Assembly: GCA_002722095.1 (NCBI GenBank)
Contig: PBKG01000004.1
Span: 92,080 to 97,640 of the forward strand
Reading direction: 5' to 3'
From: Rhodospirillaceae bacterium
GTDB lineage: Bacteria > Pseudomonadota > Alphaproteobacteria > UBA8366
DNA length: 5,561 bases
Part shown: positions 1 to 5,487 of the stretch, piece after piece
Numbering within the stretch: the stretch's first letter is position 1
How the letters are laid out: every line of letters starts with the position of its first letter
The notes under the pieces: model-generated
Seen by the model: the letters and a program-made list of their open reading frames with translations, nothing else
Databases searched by the model: none
What the model was told of the DNA's origin: nothing
Program-made: the position numbers and the translations under genes

Positions 1-807
1 GTTATCCCACATCAGCACATCGCCAACCTGCCATTTGTGGCGATAGAGGTTTTCCGGCCGGATCACATGGTCGTGGAGTTGCTGCAAGACAGGTGCCGAT
101 TCTTCTTCGGTCATTCCTTCGATACAAAACGTGTTGACCTTGTTCGCGTAGATGGCCTTACGACCGGAACTGGGGTGAGTGCGAAAGATAGGCTGCCATA
201 TATCCGGCGTTTTGGCTTTCTGTTCTTCGGTCATCGGCGGGCGCGGATGATCGTGCATGCGCTCGAGGCGTTTCATCTCCTGACGGCGGTTGTACTGCAT
301 GAGACATTTCTTGCCCTCGAGAGAATCCCGCAAGTCCGGATCCAGAGTATCGTAGGCATCTGCCCCACTCGCGAACAACGTGTCGCCGAGTACGTTACCG
401 TCATCGTCGTGGGGGATTTCGATCGCATAAAGCACGGCCATTCGGGCGGGTGCCTTCATAAAGCAAAGGTCCAAATGCCAATCGTCGCCAGCGTAGGCCG
501 ACCCGATCGTCTTCTCCCCATCCTTGATGTTGGAGAGCACATGAATTTCGGGGAATCCCGGCAACGCATATTCCTGGCGCACATGTGCTTCAGGCTCGCC
601 GAAGCGCTTGGAGAAGTCGACCAAATCTTCAGGATCGATTTCCTGATCGCGCAAAAACAGGACGCCACCGAAATCGAATGCGGTTTCCAGCTCTTCAAAT
701 TGCTGGTCGGTAATCTTTTTGACGTCGAGCCCGATCACTTCGCGGGCAAAACTGTTGTCGCCCGAGCGGATTTCAAACGAAGATGGAGACTTAGCAGCTT
801 GGGACAT
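1..807 (-). CDS. TauD/TfdA-family Fe(II)/2-oxoglutarate-dependent dioxygenase, partial (C-terminus beyond left edge)
   Basis: The reverse strand reads open for 269 codons from the ATG at 807 to the window edge without a stop, so the C-terminus is missing. Family features seen: KRFGEPEAH (68-75), PEIHVLSNIK (86-95), the iron-binding H-x-D as WHLD (H111, D113), GDTLFAS (141-147), and KWQVGDVLMWDN (258-269), the segment just before the distal iron histidine, which lies outside the window. H75 sits five residues after the FG pair, like the substrate-contacting His70 of E. coli TauD (alignment by eye). Compared with the second TauD-type protein here it has a short acidic insertion (HDDDGN, 133-138) before GDTLF. 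The family uses O2 and 2-oxoglutarate to hydroxylate small acids or sulfonates, often releasing sulfite or an aldehyde; it is cytosolic. It is the second gene of the leftward arm, overlapping the cupin gene by 17 bp. Family is secure; substrate is unknown. Confidence 0.93.
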   Translation of the reverse strand, partial: MSQAAKSPSSFEIRSGDNSFAREVIGLDVKKITDQQFEELETAFDFGGVLFLRDQEIDPEDLVDFSKRFGEPEAHVRQEYALPGFPEIHVLSNIKDGEKTIGSAYAGDDWHLDLCFMKAPARMAVLYAIEIPHDDDGNVLGDTLFASGADAYDTLDPDLRDSLEGKKCLMQYNRRQEMKRLERMHDHPRPPMTEEQKAKTPDIWQPIFRTHPSSGRKAIYANKVNTFCIEGMTEEESAPVLQQLHDHVIRPENLYRHKWQVGDVLMWDN

Positions 808-1201
808 CTTTCTCATCCTTCAGATCGATTACCGCGTGAGTATCATAGACGCCGTCAACGGGATAGCCGCCCATATCTTCCGCTTTGTGTTTGATATTCA
901 AAAAAACCGCCGGCTCTTTGCCCACCGCAATGAAACTGTGGGGCGTGCCGATGGGAATATGGATCAGCCCACCGGCCGTGACGCGGCGTTCTTCGTCATC
1001 GACGACAGCCAACATTTCGCCGCTAACGACGTAGTTGAACTGCTCGACCTTGTGCGTATGGGTCTTGGAACCCGTGCCAGGTTCTTTTTGGGCCATGGAC
1101 ACGACTATCTGATCGCCCCTGACCTTATGGCCGAAAGCAGAGGTAATAACGGCGAACTTCTCCTTCGGCAATTCGTCGAAATACATGAAATACTTGGACA
1201 T
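791..1201 (-). CDS. Small single-domain cupin, leftward arm
   Basis: A 136-residue protein consisting of one cupin (double-stranded beta-helix) domain. Cupin motif 1 is GTGSKTHTHKVEQF, with metal ligands H48, H50 and E53 and the closing G61; motif 2 is GGLIHIPIGTPHS, with the fourth ligand H88. The 3-His/1-Glu set is complete, so metal binding (Fe, Mn, Ni or Zn) is expected. The reading frame extends upstream to an ATG at 1345, but that would cover the promoter region and add 48 residues with no cupin homology. The start at 1201 gives an MSK N-terminus and the same length as the paralogous cupin at 1328, with purine-rich GGGCAGGGCG upstream. The core (44-92) matches the other cupin at 23 of 49 positions by hand count. 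It is the first gene of the leftward arm. Role unknown: isomerase, dioxygenase, lyase or ligand-binding protein are all possible for stand-alone cupins. Confidence 0.88.
   Translation of the reverse strand: MSKYFMYFDELPKEKFAVITSAFGHKVRGDQIVVSMAQKEPGTGSKTHTHKVEQFNYVVSGEMLAVVDDEERRVTAGGLIHIPIGTPHSFIAVGKEPAVFLNIKHKAEDMGGYPVDGVYDTHAVIDLKDEKDVPSC
816..821 (-). promoter_or_regulatory. Ribosome binding site deciding the start of the leftward TauD-type gene
   Basis: GAAGGA lies 8 nt upstream of the ATG at 807 and inside the 3' end of the cupin gene. An in-frame ATG at 816 would give MRKM instead of M, but it abuts this GAAGGA and has no comparable site at proper distance, so 807 is preferred. The location inside the upstream gene suggests translational coupling. 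Confidence 0.6.
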
Positions 1202-1234
1202 TTTCGCCCTGCCCTGCACTGCTTTGACCGCTCG

Positions 1235-1262
1235 ATTATAAACCAATATGGTACTAGGTGAA
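1235..1262 (-). promoter_or_regulatory. Predicted sigma70-type promoter for the leftward cupin-TauD arm
   Basis: On the reverse strand a perfect TATAAT (1240 to 1235) is preceded, after a 16-bp spacer, by TTCACC (1262 to 1257), which matches TTGACA at 4 of 6 positions. Transcription would start near 1228, giving a leader of roughly 27 nt before the ATG at 1201. The position in a 126-bp divergent intergenic region supports it. Confidence 0.55.
1242..1252. promoter_or_regulatory. Candidate operator: ACCA-N3-TGGT dyad in promoter spacer
   Basis: ACCA-ATA-TGGT is an 11-bp inverted repeat lying wholly between the predicted -35 and -10 of the leftward promoter, where a bound repressor would block polymerase. 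The arms are only 4 bp, so chance is a real alternative. The regulator is not in the window. Confidence 0.3.
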
Positions 1263-1271
1263 CCGATCATG

Positions 1272-1281
1272 TAACTCGTTA
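1272..1281. promoter_or_regulatory. Short dyad TAAC-N2-GTTA in the divergent region
   Basis: A 10-bp inverted repeat centred about 20 bp upstream of the proposed rightward -10. It does not share sequence with the ACCA/TGGT dyad, so the two are not obvious copies of one operator. It is listed because it is one of few symmetric elements in the control region. Confidence 0.18.
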
Positions 1282-1296
1282 GAAAAATCGAAATCG

Positions 1297-1302
1297 TATC
1301 AT
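1297..1302 (+). promoter_or_regulatory. Possible -10 element for the rightward four-gene operon
   Basis: TATCAT matches the sigma70 -10 consensus at 5 of 6 positions and lies 25 bp before the ATG at 1328. No convincing -35 is present 16-18 bp upstream, so the promoter may depend on an activator or lie elsewhere in the 126-bp region. Two tandem AAATCG hexamers (1285-1296) sit immediately upstream. Confidence 0.3.
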
Positions 1303-1315
1303 CACGACCGACATT

Positions 1316-1322
1316 AGGAGGG
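1316..1322 (+). promoter_or_regulatory. Strong Shine-Dalgarno site of the rightward operon
   Basis: AGGAGGG lies 5 nt before the ATG at 1328. It is the best ribosome binding site in the window and fixes the start of the first operon gene, implying high translation of that cupin. Confidence 0.75.
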
Positions 1323-1327
1323 AGCCC

Positions 1328-1738
1328 ATGTCGAAACACGTCCACAAACTCAATCCCGACGAAGGCGAAACGCTGGCACCGGGTGTATCCACCTCATTCG
1401 GTATCGCCGTCTCCGGCAAACGCATGCATGTAGGCATGGTGCATAAGGCACGTGGCACGGGATCGAAGCTGCATCAGCATGACAACGAACAATTCAATCT
1501 CGTCATGAAGGGCACGCTGATGGGCGAAATTGATGGCGTTCCATTCAAAGCGCCGACCGGCTGGGTCATTCATATCCCGGCCAATACGCCCCATTCGATC
1601 ATTGCCGACCCTGAAGACGAAGATGTTATTTTCTACGTTTGCAAGGACACCTCAGCCCCAATCAACCAGGGCAATCCGATTGACGGCAAAGCCGACAGGG
1701 CCCGTTACGAGCCGGGTTTCGAACCCGAGGACGATTAA
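1328..1738 (+). CDS. Small single-domain cupin, first gene of the rightward operon
   Basis: A 136-residue one-domain cupin. Motif 1 is GTGSKLHQHDNEQF, with ligands H49, H51 and E54 and closing G62; motif 2 is GWVIHIPANTPHS, with H89, so the 3-His/1-Glu metal site is intact. There is no signal peptide or membrane segment, so it is cytosolic. The C-terminus is acidic and Pro-rich (EPGFEPEDD). It has the same length as the divergent cupin at 791-1201 and shares GTGSK, EQFN, IHIP and TPHS with it, so the two are paralogs. It leads an operon of oxygenases: the next ATG begins 2 bp after its stop. Small cupins of this kind can be isomerases, lyases, dioxygenases or small-molecule sensors. The pathway neighbours suggest a supporting catalytic or binding role, but no specific reaction can be assigned. 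Confidence 0.9.
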   Translation: MSKHVHKLNPDEGETLAPGVSTSFGIAVSGKRMHVGMVHKARGTGSKLHQHDNEQFNLVMKGTLMGEIDGVPFKAPTGWVIHIPANTPHSIIADPEDEDVIFYVCKDTSAPINQGNPIDGKADRARYEPGFEPEDD

Positions 1739-1740
1739 AG

Positions 1741-2283
1741 ATGACCTACGGCAAAGACGAATTCATCGCCGATTGCCGTAGCGCAATGCGAACGCTTCCC
1801 GGTGACGAGGCGCGGGAATCGATCCGCGTCTCGATGGAGAAGTTGCTCGAGAACAAGGAATTCATTGCCGAAAATCTCGGCCCGGACCGAGAAGAAGGCC
1901 GCCATACGGTCTATCGCGACGAAGAAACCGGTTTCAATCTCCTCTTCCACATCTTCGATCACGCCAACGGCGCCCCTCCTCACGATCACGGGTCCTCCTG
2001 GGCGGTTTACGGCCAGGCCGTCGGGCATACGGACATGACCGAATGGGATTACGATGAAAGTGGAGAAGAACTCGAGGTCAGCAAGGCATACCGGCTCGAG
2101 CCAGGCCAAGCGGGCATTTTCGCACCAGGGGCCATCCACTCGATCGAATATACCGCCGGCGCCCGTTTCGTTCGGGTGACGGGGGTCGATCTCGAAACGG
2201 TCACTCGCCGGGTGTTCGATAAGGACACCCACGAAATGAGCACTCAAAACTCCAACGGCGCAGGATTCACGGCAGAACAATGA
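1741..2283 (+). CDS. Cysteine-dioxygenase-like cupin (predicted metal-dependent beta-helix protein)
   Basis: A 180-residue protein: an alpha-helical N-terminal part (about 1-45) followed by a cupin core. The signature APPHDHGSSWAVYGQ (78-92) supplies H81 and H83, and GAIHS (130-134) supplies H133. This is the three-histidine facial triad and spacing of the cysteine dioxygenase superfamily, whose members add O2 to thiols such as cysteine or 3-mercaptopropionate. It departs from classical enzymes: the only cysteine is C12, so a Cys-Tyr crosslink is impossible, and the Ser-His-Tyr relay expected about 13-17 residues after the last His is absent (TGVDLE there). It may therefore be a divergent dioxygenase with another substrate. 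GAGGA (1727-1731) lies 9 nt before the ATG. Its stop overlaps the next gene's start in ATGA. Superfamily is likely; function is uncertain. Confidence 0.85.
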   Translation: MTYGKDEFIADCRSAMRTLPGDEARESIRVSMEKLLENKEFIAENLGPDREEGRHTVYRDEETGFNLLFHIFDHANGAPPHDHGSSWAVYGQAVGHTDMTEWDYDESGEELEVSKAYRLEPGQAGIFAPGAIHSIEYTAGARFVRVTGVDLETVTRRVFDKDTHEMSTQNSNGAGFTAEQ

Positions 2284-3116
2284 CCTCTGCGCTCGACGAT
2301 AAGGAATTGGCCGCCTATCGACGCGACGGCTTCGTCATCAAAAAAGGTTTGTTCGACGCCGAAGAAGTGTCCCTGATCACCGAAGCACTCGAAACCGATC
2401 CTAATATCAATAAGAATTTCTTTTCCAGAACCGATCTCGAAGGTGGCTCGACCCAGCTTGTCTCGTGGAACTATCCCGGCGACGGCACTTTCGGCTTAGT
2501 CGCGCGCTGCGAACGCATGGTCGATACCCTGGAAGCGTTGCTGGGTGGCGAGGTTTATCACTACCATTCCAAGCTGTCCGCGAAACTGCCGGGTGGCGGC
2601 GGTTCTTGGGAATGGCACCAGGATTACGGCTATTGGTACTACAACGGATGCCTGCGCCCCCTTATGGCGAGCGTCATGGTTGCTATCGACGAAGCCACGC
2701 AAGAGAATGGTTGCCTGAAGTTCCTGAAGGGAAGTCACGAAGCGGGCCGACTTGATCATGTGCTGACCGACGGCGACCAAATGTGCGTCGAGCCGGAACG
2801 CCAAGCGCAAATCGAAGAAATCTATGAAATTGCCCATGCCGAGCTGGCGCCGGGCGATGCAGCCTTTTTTCACTGCAATGTGCTCCACCGCTCGGATCAA
2901 AATCGGTCCGACAAACGGCGTTACGGACTGCTTTGCCATTACAATGCAGCACGCAACAATCCGGTCGTCGAGCACAATCATCCTTTTTATAACAAGCTCG
3001 AAAAAGTACCGGACCAAATGATCAAAACGTCCGGCGTCACCTTGAGTGACGGGTCGGTAGAAGACTTCAAGTCCAAGGCGGTCAATCCACCGCAAGCAGA
3101 ATCCGCGGCGGAATAG
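2280..3116 (+). CDS. PhyH (phytanoyl-CoA dioxygenase) family Fe(II)/2-oxoglutarate oxygenase
   Basis: A 278-residue protein, complete for a bacterial PhyH oxygenase. The N-terminus carries the family's opening helix and strand (LAAYRRDGFVIKKGLF, 10-25). Iron ligands are H113 and D115 in WEWHQDYGYWYY, and the distal H203 in FFHCNVLHRSDQNRS. R213/R214 just after (DKRRYG) fit the 2-oxoglutarate-binding arginine. AELAPGDAAFFH (187-198) is the usual strand before the distal ligand. Bacterial relatives hydroxylate small metabolites (ectoine, aminoethylphosphonate, quorum signals) as well as acyl-CoA chains, so the family name does not imply phytanoyl-CoA as substrate. The start overlaps the preceding stop by 4 bp (ATGA), so translation is coupled. 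It is cytosolic, with no signal peptide. The C-terminal tail after about residue 250 looks non-catalytic. Family is secure; substrate is unassigned. Confidence 0.93.
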   Translation: MTSALDDKELAAYRRDGFVIKKGLFDAEEVSLITEALETDPNINKNFFSRTDLEGGSTQLVSWNYPGDGTFGLVARCERMVDTLEALLGGEVYHYHSKLSAKLPGGGGSWEWHQDYGYWYYNGCLRPLMASVMVAIDEATQENGCLKFLKGSHEAGRLDHVLTDGDQMCVEPERQAQIEEIYEIAHAELAPGDAAFFHCNVLHRSDQNRSDKRRYGLLCHYNAARNNPVVEHNHPFYNKLEKVPDQMIKTSGVTLSDGSVEDFKSKAVNPPQAESAAE

Positions 3117-3117
3117 C

Positions 3118-3972
3118 ATGGCAGTCGAATTCACCAAGTTGACGCCGAATATCGGCATCGAAGCCCACGGCATCGATCTCGCCGAACCTCTGGGCGACAA
3201 CGTGTTCAAAAGCCTCTACGACGCCTTTGCCACGAATTCGGTGCTGTTGATCCGCGGCCAAAAGTTGACGCCCGACCAACATGTCGCGTTCGCCAAACGA
3301 TTTGGTGAACTGGATCGTCATGTGCTTTCGGAAAACCTGATGTCGGATAATCCGGAAATTTTCGTCGTCTCCAACGTGAAGGAAAAAGGCGAATATGTCG
3401 GTCGTGCCAAGGCGGGCTGGTTTTGGCATTCGGATTTCAGCTATCAGGAAATACCGGCACAAGCCTCGATCATGCACACGCTCGAATGTCCCACAGCGGG
3501 GGGCGATACTCTGTTCGCAAGCGCCGGTGCCGCATTCGATGCATTGTCACCATCGATGCAATCATTCCTCGAGGGCCTCACCGCCGTACACGATTTTGCG
3601 CTCGGCTCCTCGATCGTCCAGAATCGGCTAAATAAACAACAAATGATCAAGCAAGAGCACTTCAACGAACGGCCCCCGGTCAGTCATCCGGTGGTGCGAG
3701 TTCATCCGGATACGGGCCGCAAGACCTTATTCGTCGACCCCGGCTATACCGATTACATCGAGGAGCTTACCCGCGAGGAAAGCGACAATTTGCTCGATTA
3801 TCTCGGACGCCACGCGACCCAGCCCCAATTCGTCTACCGTCACCATTGGCAGCCGGGCGATATACTATGCTGGGACAATCGTGGGGCCTGGCACTGCGCC
3901 ATCGGCGATTACGACGACGACGAGCGCAGAATGATGCACCGAGTAACGGTTAAAGGGACCGCGACGACCTGA
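3118..3972 (+). CDS. TauD/TfdA-family Fe(II)/2-oxoglutarate-dependent dioxygenase, complete
   Basis: A 284-residue protein, the normal length for TauD (taurine) or TfdA (2,4-D) oxygenases. It reads in order: FTKLTPNIGIEAHGIDL (N-terminal strand), KRFGELDRH (60-68), PEIFVVSNVK (79-88), the iron motif WHSD (H104, D106), GGDTLFASAGAAFDALSP (128-145), and WQPGDILCWDNRGAWH with distal ligand H259. Then come R270/R271 and MHR275, which align by eye with E. coli TauD Arg266 (2-oxoglutarate) and Arg270 (sulfonate or carboxylate). H68 aligns with TauD His70. The machinery is therefore intact and the enzyme should hydroxylate an anionic small molecule, possibly a sulfonate; TfdA-like members use other acids. 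It starts 1 bp after the PhyH stop and is last in the operon. It is a paralog of the leftward oxygenase at 1-807. Its stop is 10 bp from the convergent sulfatase stop. Confidence 0.94.
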   Translation: MAVEFTKLTPNIGIEAHGIDLAEPLGDNVFKSLYDAFATNSVLLIRGQKLTPDQHVAFAKRFGELDRHVLSENLMSDNPEIFVVSNVKEKGEYVGRAKAGWFWHSDFSYQEIPAQASIMHTLECPTAGGDTLFASAGAAFDALSPSMQSFLEGLTAVHDFALGSSIVQNRLNKQQMIKQEHFNERPPVSHPVVRVHPDTGRKTLFVDPGYTDYIEELTREESDNLLDYLGRHATQPQFVYRHHWQPGDILCWDNRGAWHCAIGDYDDDERRMMHRVTVKGTATT

Positions 3973-3982
3973 CCCGACACCG

Positions 3983-5434
3983 CTAGGTCACAAAGACAGG
4001 CTTCTCTCCAGGCACGGGGCTGCCCTGGAACGCGCCTTTATCGACGATTTTATCCCGTCCGCCGTGCTTCTCGATCAAGTCGCATTGGTCTTTATAGGCG
4101 CGACTATCCGCATCGTCCGGATCCACGATGCCTCGCAAGATCGCATCGCAGTCTTCGACAACGCTCTGGTACTCCGGATTCCCGCAAAGATTAGTGAGTT
4201 CGTCGGGATCGCTGTCGAGGTCGAACAACTCGGGCTCATACCCCACATAGTAAATATATTTGTAGTTTTCCTTGCGGATCATAAACGCCGCTCGGTCGGC
4301 GCCGGGGCCGTAATATTCGCTGAAAGCGACCCGTTCCATTTGATCCGGCGCCCGGGCAATATCCACGAGCGAGCGCCCGCGCAACTCCTCCGACTCAACC
4401 ATCGAGCCCAAACCGACCGTATCGACGATCGTCGGCGCGGCATCCGCCAGGGATACCGGTGTGTTGCACACCTTACCGGCCGGGATATCGGCGCCAGCAA
4501 TCAACAAGGGGATAGCGGCCGATTCCTCGTACATATTCAACTTGCCCCAAATCTGGCGGGTTCCAAGATTTTCGCCATGGTCGGAGGTGTAGACAATGAC
4601 GGTATCGTCACTGAGGCCGCACTCGTCGAGACAATCGATAATTTGGCCGATGTTGGAATCGAGATAGCTTACGCATCCGTAATAATTGGCCATGATACGA
4701 CGGCAAATGTCTTCATCGACGAAATCGTTGAAATTGCGGTTCCGCTGCAAGTTTTGCATCCACGGATGCAACGACGCGTCGGGATCGATCAGTTTCGGCT
4801 TCGGCATGGTTTCGGTGGGATAGAGGTCGTAAAACTCCTGCGGCGCGCAATAGGGCGGATGGGGGCAGACCAGCGAAGAAAACATCGCCCACGGTTTGTC
4901 ATCGGGATTGGCCGCCTTTTCGCGAATAAGCTCACAGGTGGTTGCGGTAATGTCCGCGTCATATTTGGTGTAGGTGCTCTCGCCCGGGCCGAGCCGGTCG
5001 ATCCCTCGCCACTTCGTGTAGGGCGGTGCCATCGGGCGCTTCACCGAGCCCCGAAGGTCGCCGACACCGTCATGTATGTGCATCGGGTTAATCTGGCGGG
5101 TAAATCCGAACGGATCCTCCTCGCGCGTAAAATGCAGTTTGCCGATCGAAATCGCTTCCATGCCGTTTTCGCTCAGCATGTGATGCCAGCTCCGCACCGA
5201 ACCGTCATAGGCGAAACAATTGTCCCAATAGCCGGTTTCGAAAACGTATTTGCCGGTGGCGATTACCGCGCGTGCGGGCACGCAAACCGGCGAACTGGTA
5301 TAGGCGGCCGAAAAGCGCGTGCCGCGCTGGGCGAGTTTGTCCATGTTCGGTGTTTTGACGAAATCATGTCCGTAACAGCCGAGAGCTTTTTGCTGGTGCT
5401 GGTCGGATATGATGAAAAGAACGTTTTTGGCCAT
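3983..5434 (-). CDS. Type I (formylglycine) sulfatase, choline-sulfatase-like / alkaline phosphatase superfamily
   Basis: A 483-residue sulfatase, typical of family size. Motifs: NVLFIISDQHQQ at the N-terminus (metal ligand D11, with Q12 where many sulfatases have a second Asp, as in choline sulfatases), then the catalytic CVPARAVIATGK (50s), in which C51 would become formylglycine and R55 stabilises it. GKLHF supplies K99 and H101, PHPPY supplies H192, TSDHGENLG supplies metal ligands D285 and H286, and K298 follows in WGKLN. The Cys-type site needs a formylglycine-generating enzyme, not present here. There is no signal peptide, so the enzyme is cytosolic and would act on imported sulfate or phosphonate esters. 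The reading frame reaches an ATG at 5473, but 5434 fits the family start (MAKNVLF) and has AGGGAAGG 7 nt upstream. It lies downstream of another leftward gene. Phosphonate monoester or phosphodiester hydrolysis is the main alternative. Confidence 0.93.
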   Translation of the reverse strand: MAKNVLFIISDQHQQKALGCYGHDFVKTPNMDKLAQRGTRFSAAYTSSPVCVPARAVIATGKYVFETGYWDNCFAYDGSVRSWHHMLSENGMEAISIGKLHFTREEDPFGFTRQINPMHIHDGVGDLRGSVKRPMAPPYTKWRGIDRLGPGESTYTKYDADITATTCELIREKAANPDDKPWAMFSSLVCPHPPYCAPQEFYDLYPTETMPKPKLIDPDASLHPWMQNLQRNRNFNDFVDEDICRRIMANYYGCVSYLDSNIGQIIDCLDECGLSDDTVIVYTSDHGENLGTRQIWGKLNMYEESAAIPLLIAGADIPAGKVCNTPVSLADAAPTIVDTVGLGSMVESEELRGRSLVDIARAPDQMERVAFSEYYGPGADRAAFMIRKENYKYIYYVGYEPELFDLDSDPDELTNLCGNPEYQSVVEDCDAILRGIVDPDDADSRAYKDQCDLIEKHGGRDKIVDKGAFQGSPVPGEKPVFVT

Positions 5435-5441
5435 AGCGATA

Positions 5442-5449
5442 CCTTCCCT
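5442..5449 (-). promoter_or_regulatory. Ribosome binding site fixing the sulfatase start
   Basis: AGGGAAGG on the reverse strand sits 7 nt before the ATG at 5434. The alternative upstream ATG at 5473 would place this site inside the coding region and add 13 residues lacking family similarity. Confidence 0.65.
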
Positions 5450-5487
5450 GAAAGCGGGCCGACCGTAACACACTTTGTGAGTAGCGT

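Noticed and set aside
37..894. A 285-codon open frame on the plus strand
   Set aside because: It is antisense to the leftward TauD-type gene, which carries the iron motif and family landmarks. The plus-strand product shows no domain.
1202..1345. Longer N-terminus for the leftward cupin, starting at 1345
   Set aside because: The added 48 residues have no cupin similarity, run across the promoter and overlap the divergent gene start. The ATG at 1201 gives the paralog's length and MSK start.
791..1738. The small cupins as DMSP lyases (DddW/DddL/DddQ type)
   Set aside because: They share only the general cupin metal motif. I see no lyase-specific residues or neighbouring DMSP genes to support it.
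3966..3989. GACCT...AGGTC inverted repeat at the convergent gene ends as a terminator
   Set aside because: The stem is only 5 bp with a 14-nt loop and no T-run on either strand, so it is not a credible intrinsic terminator.
5469..5479. CACA-N3-TGTG dyad upstream of the sulfatase
   Set aside because: The arms are four bases, there are no clear promoter boxes beside it, and it lies in a 53-bp gap within a likely operon; chance is the simplest explanation.
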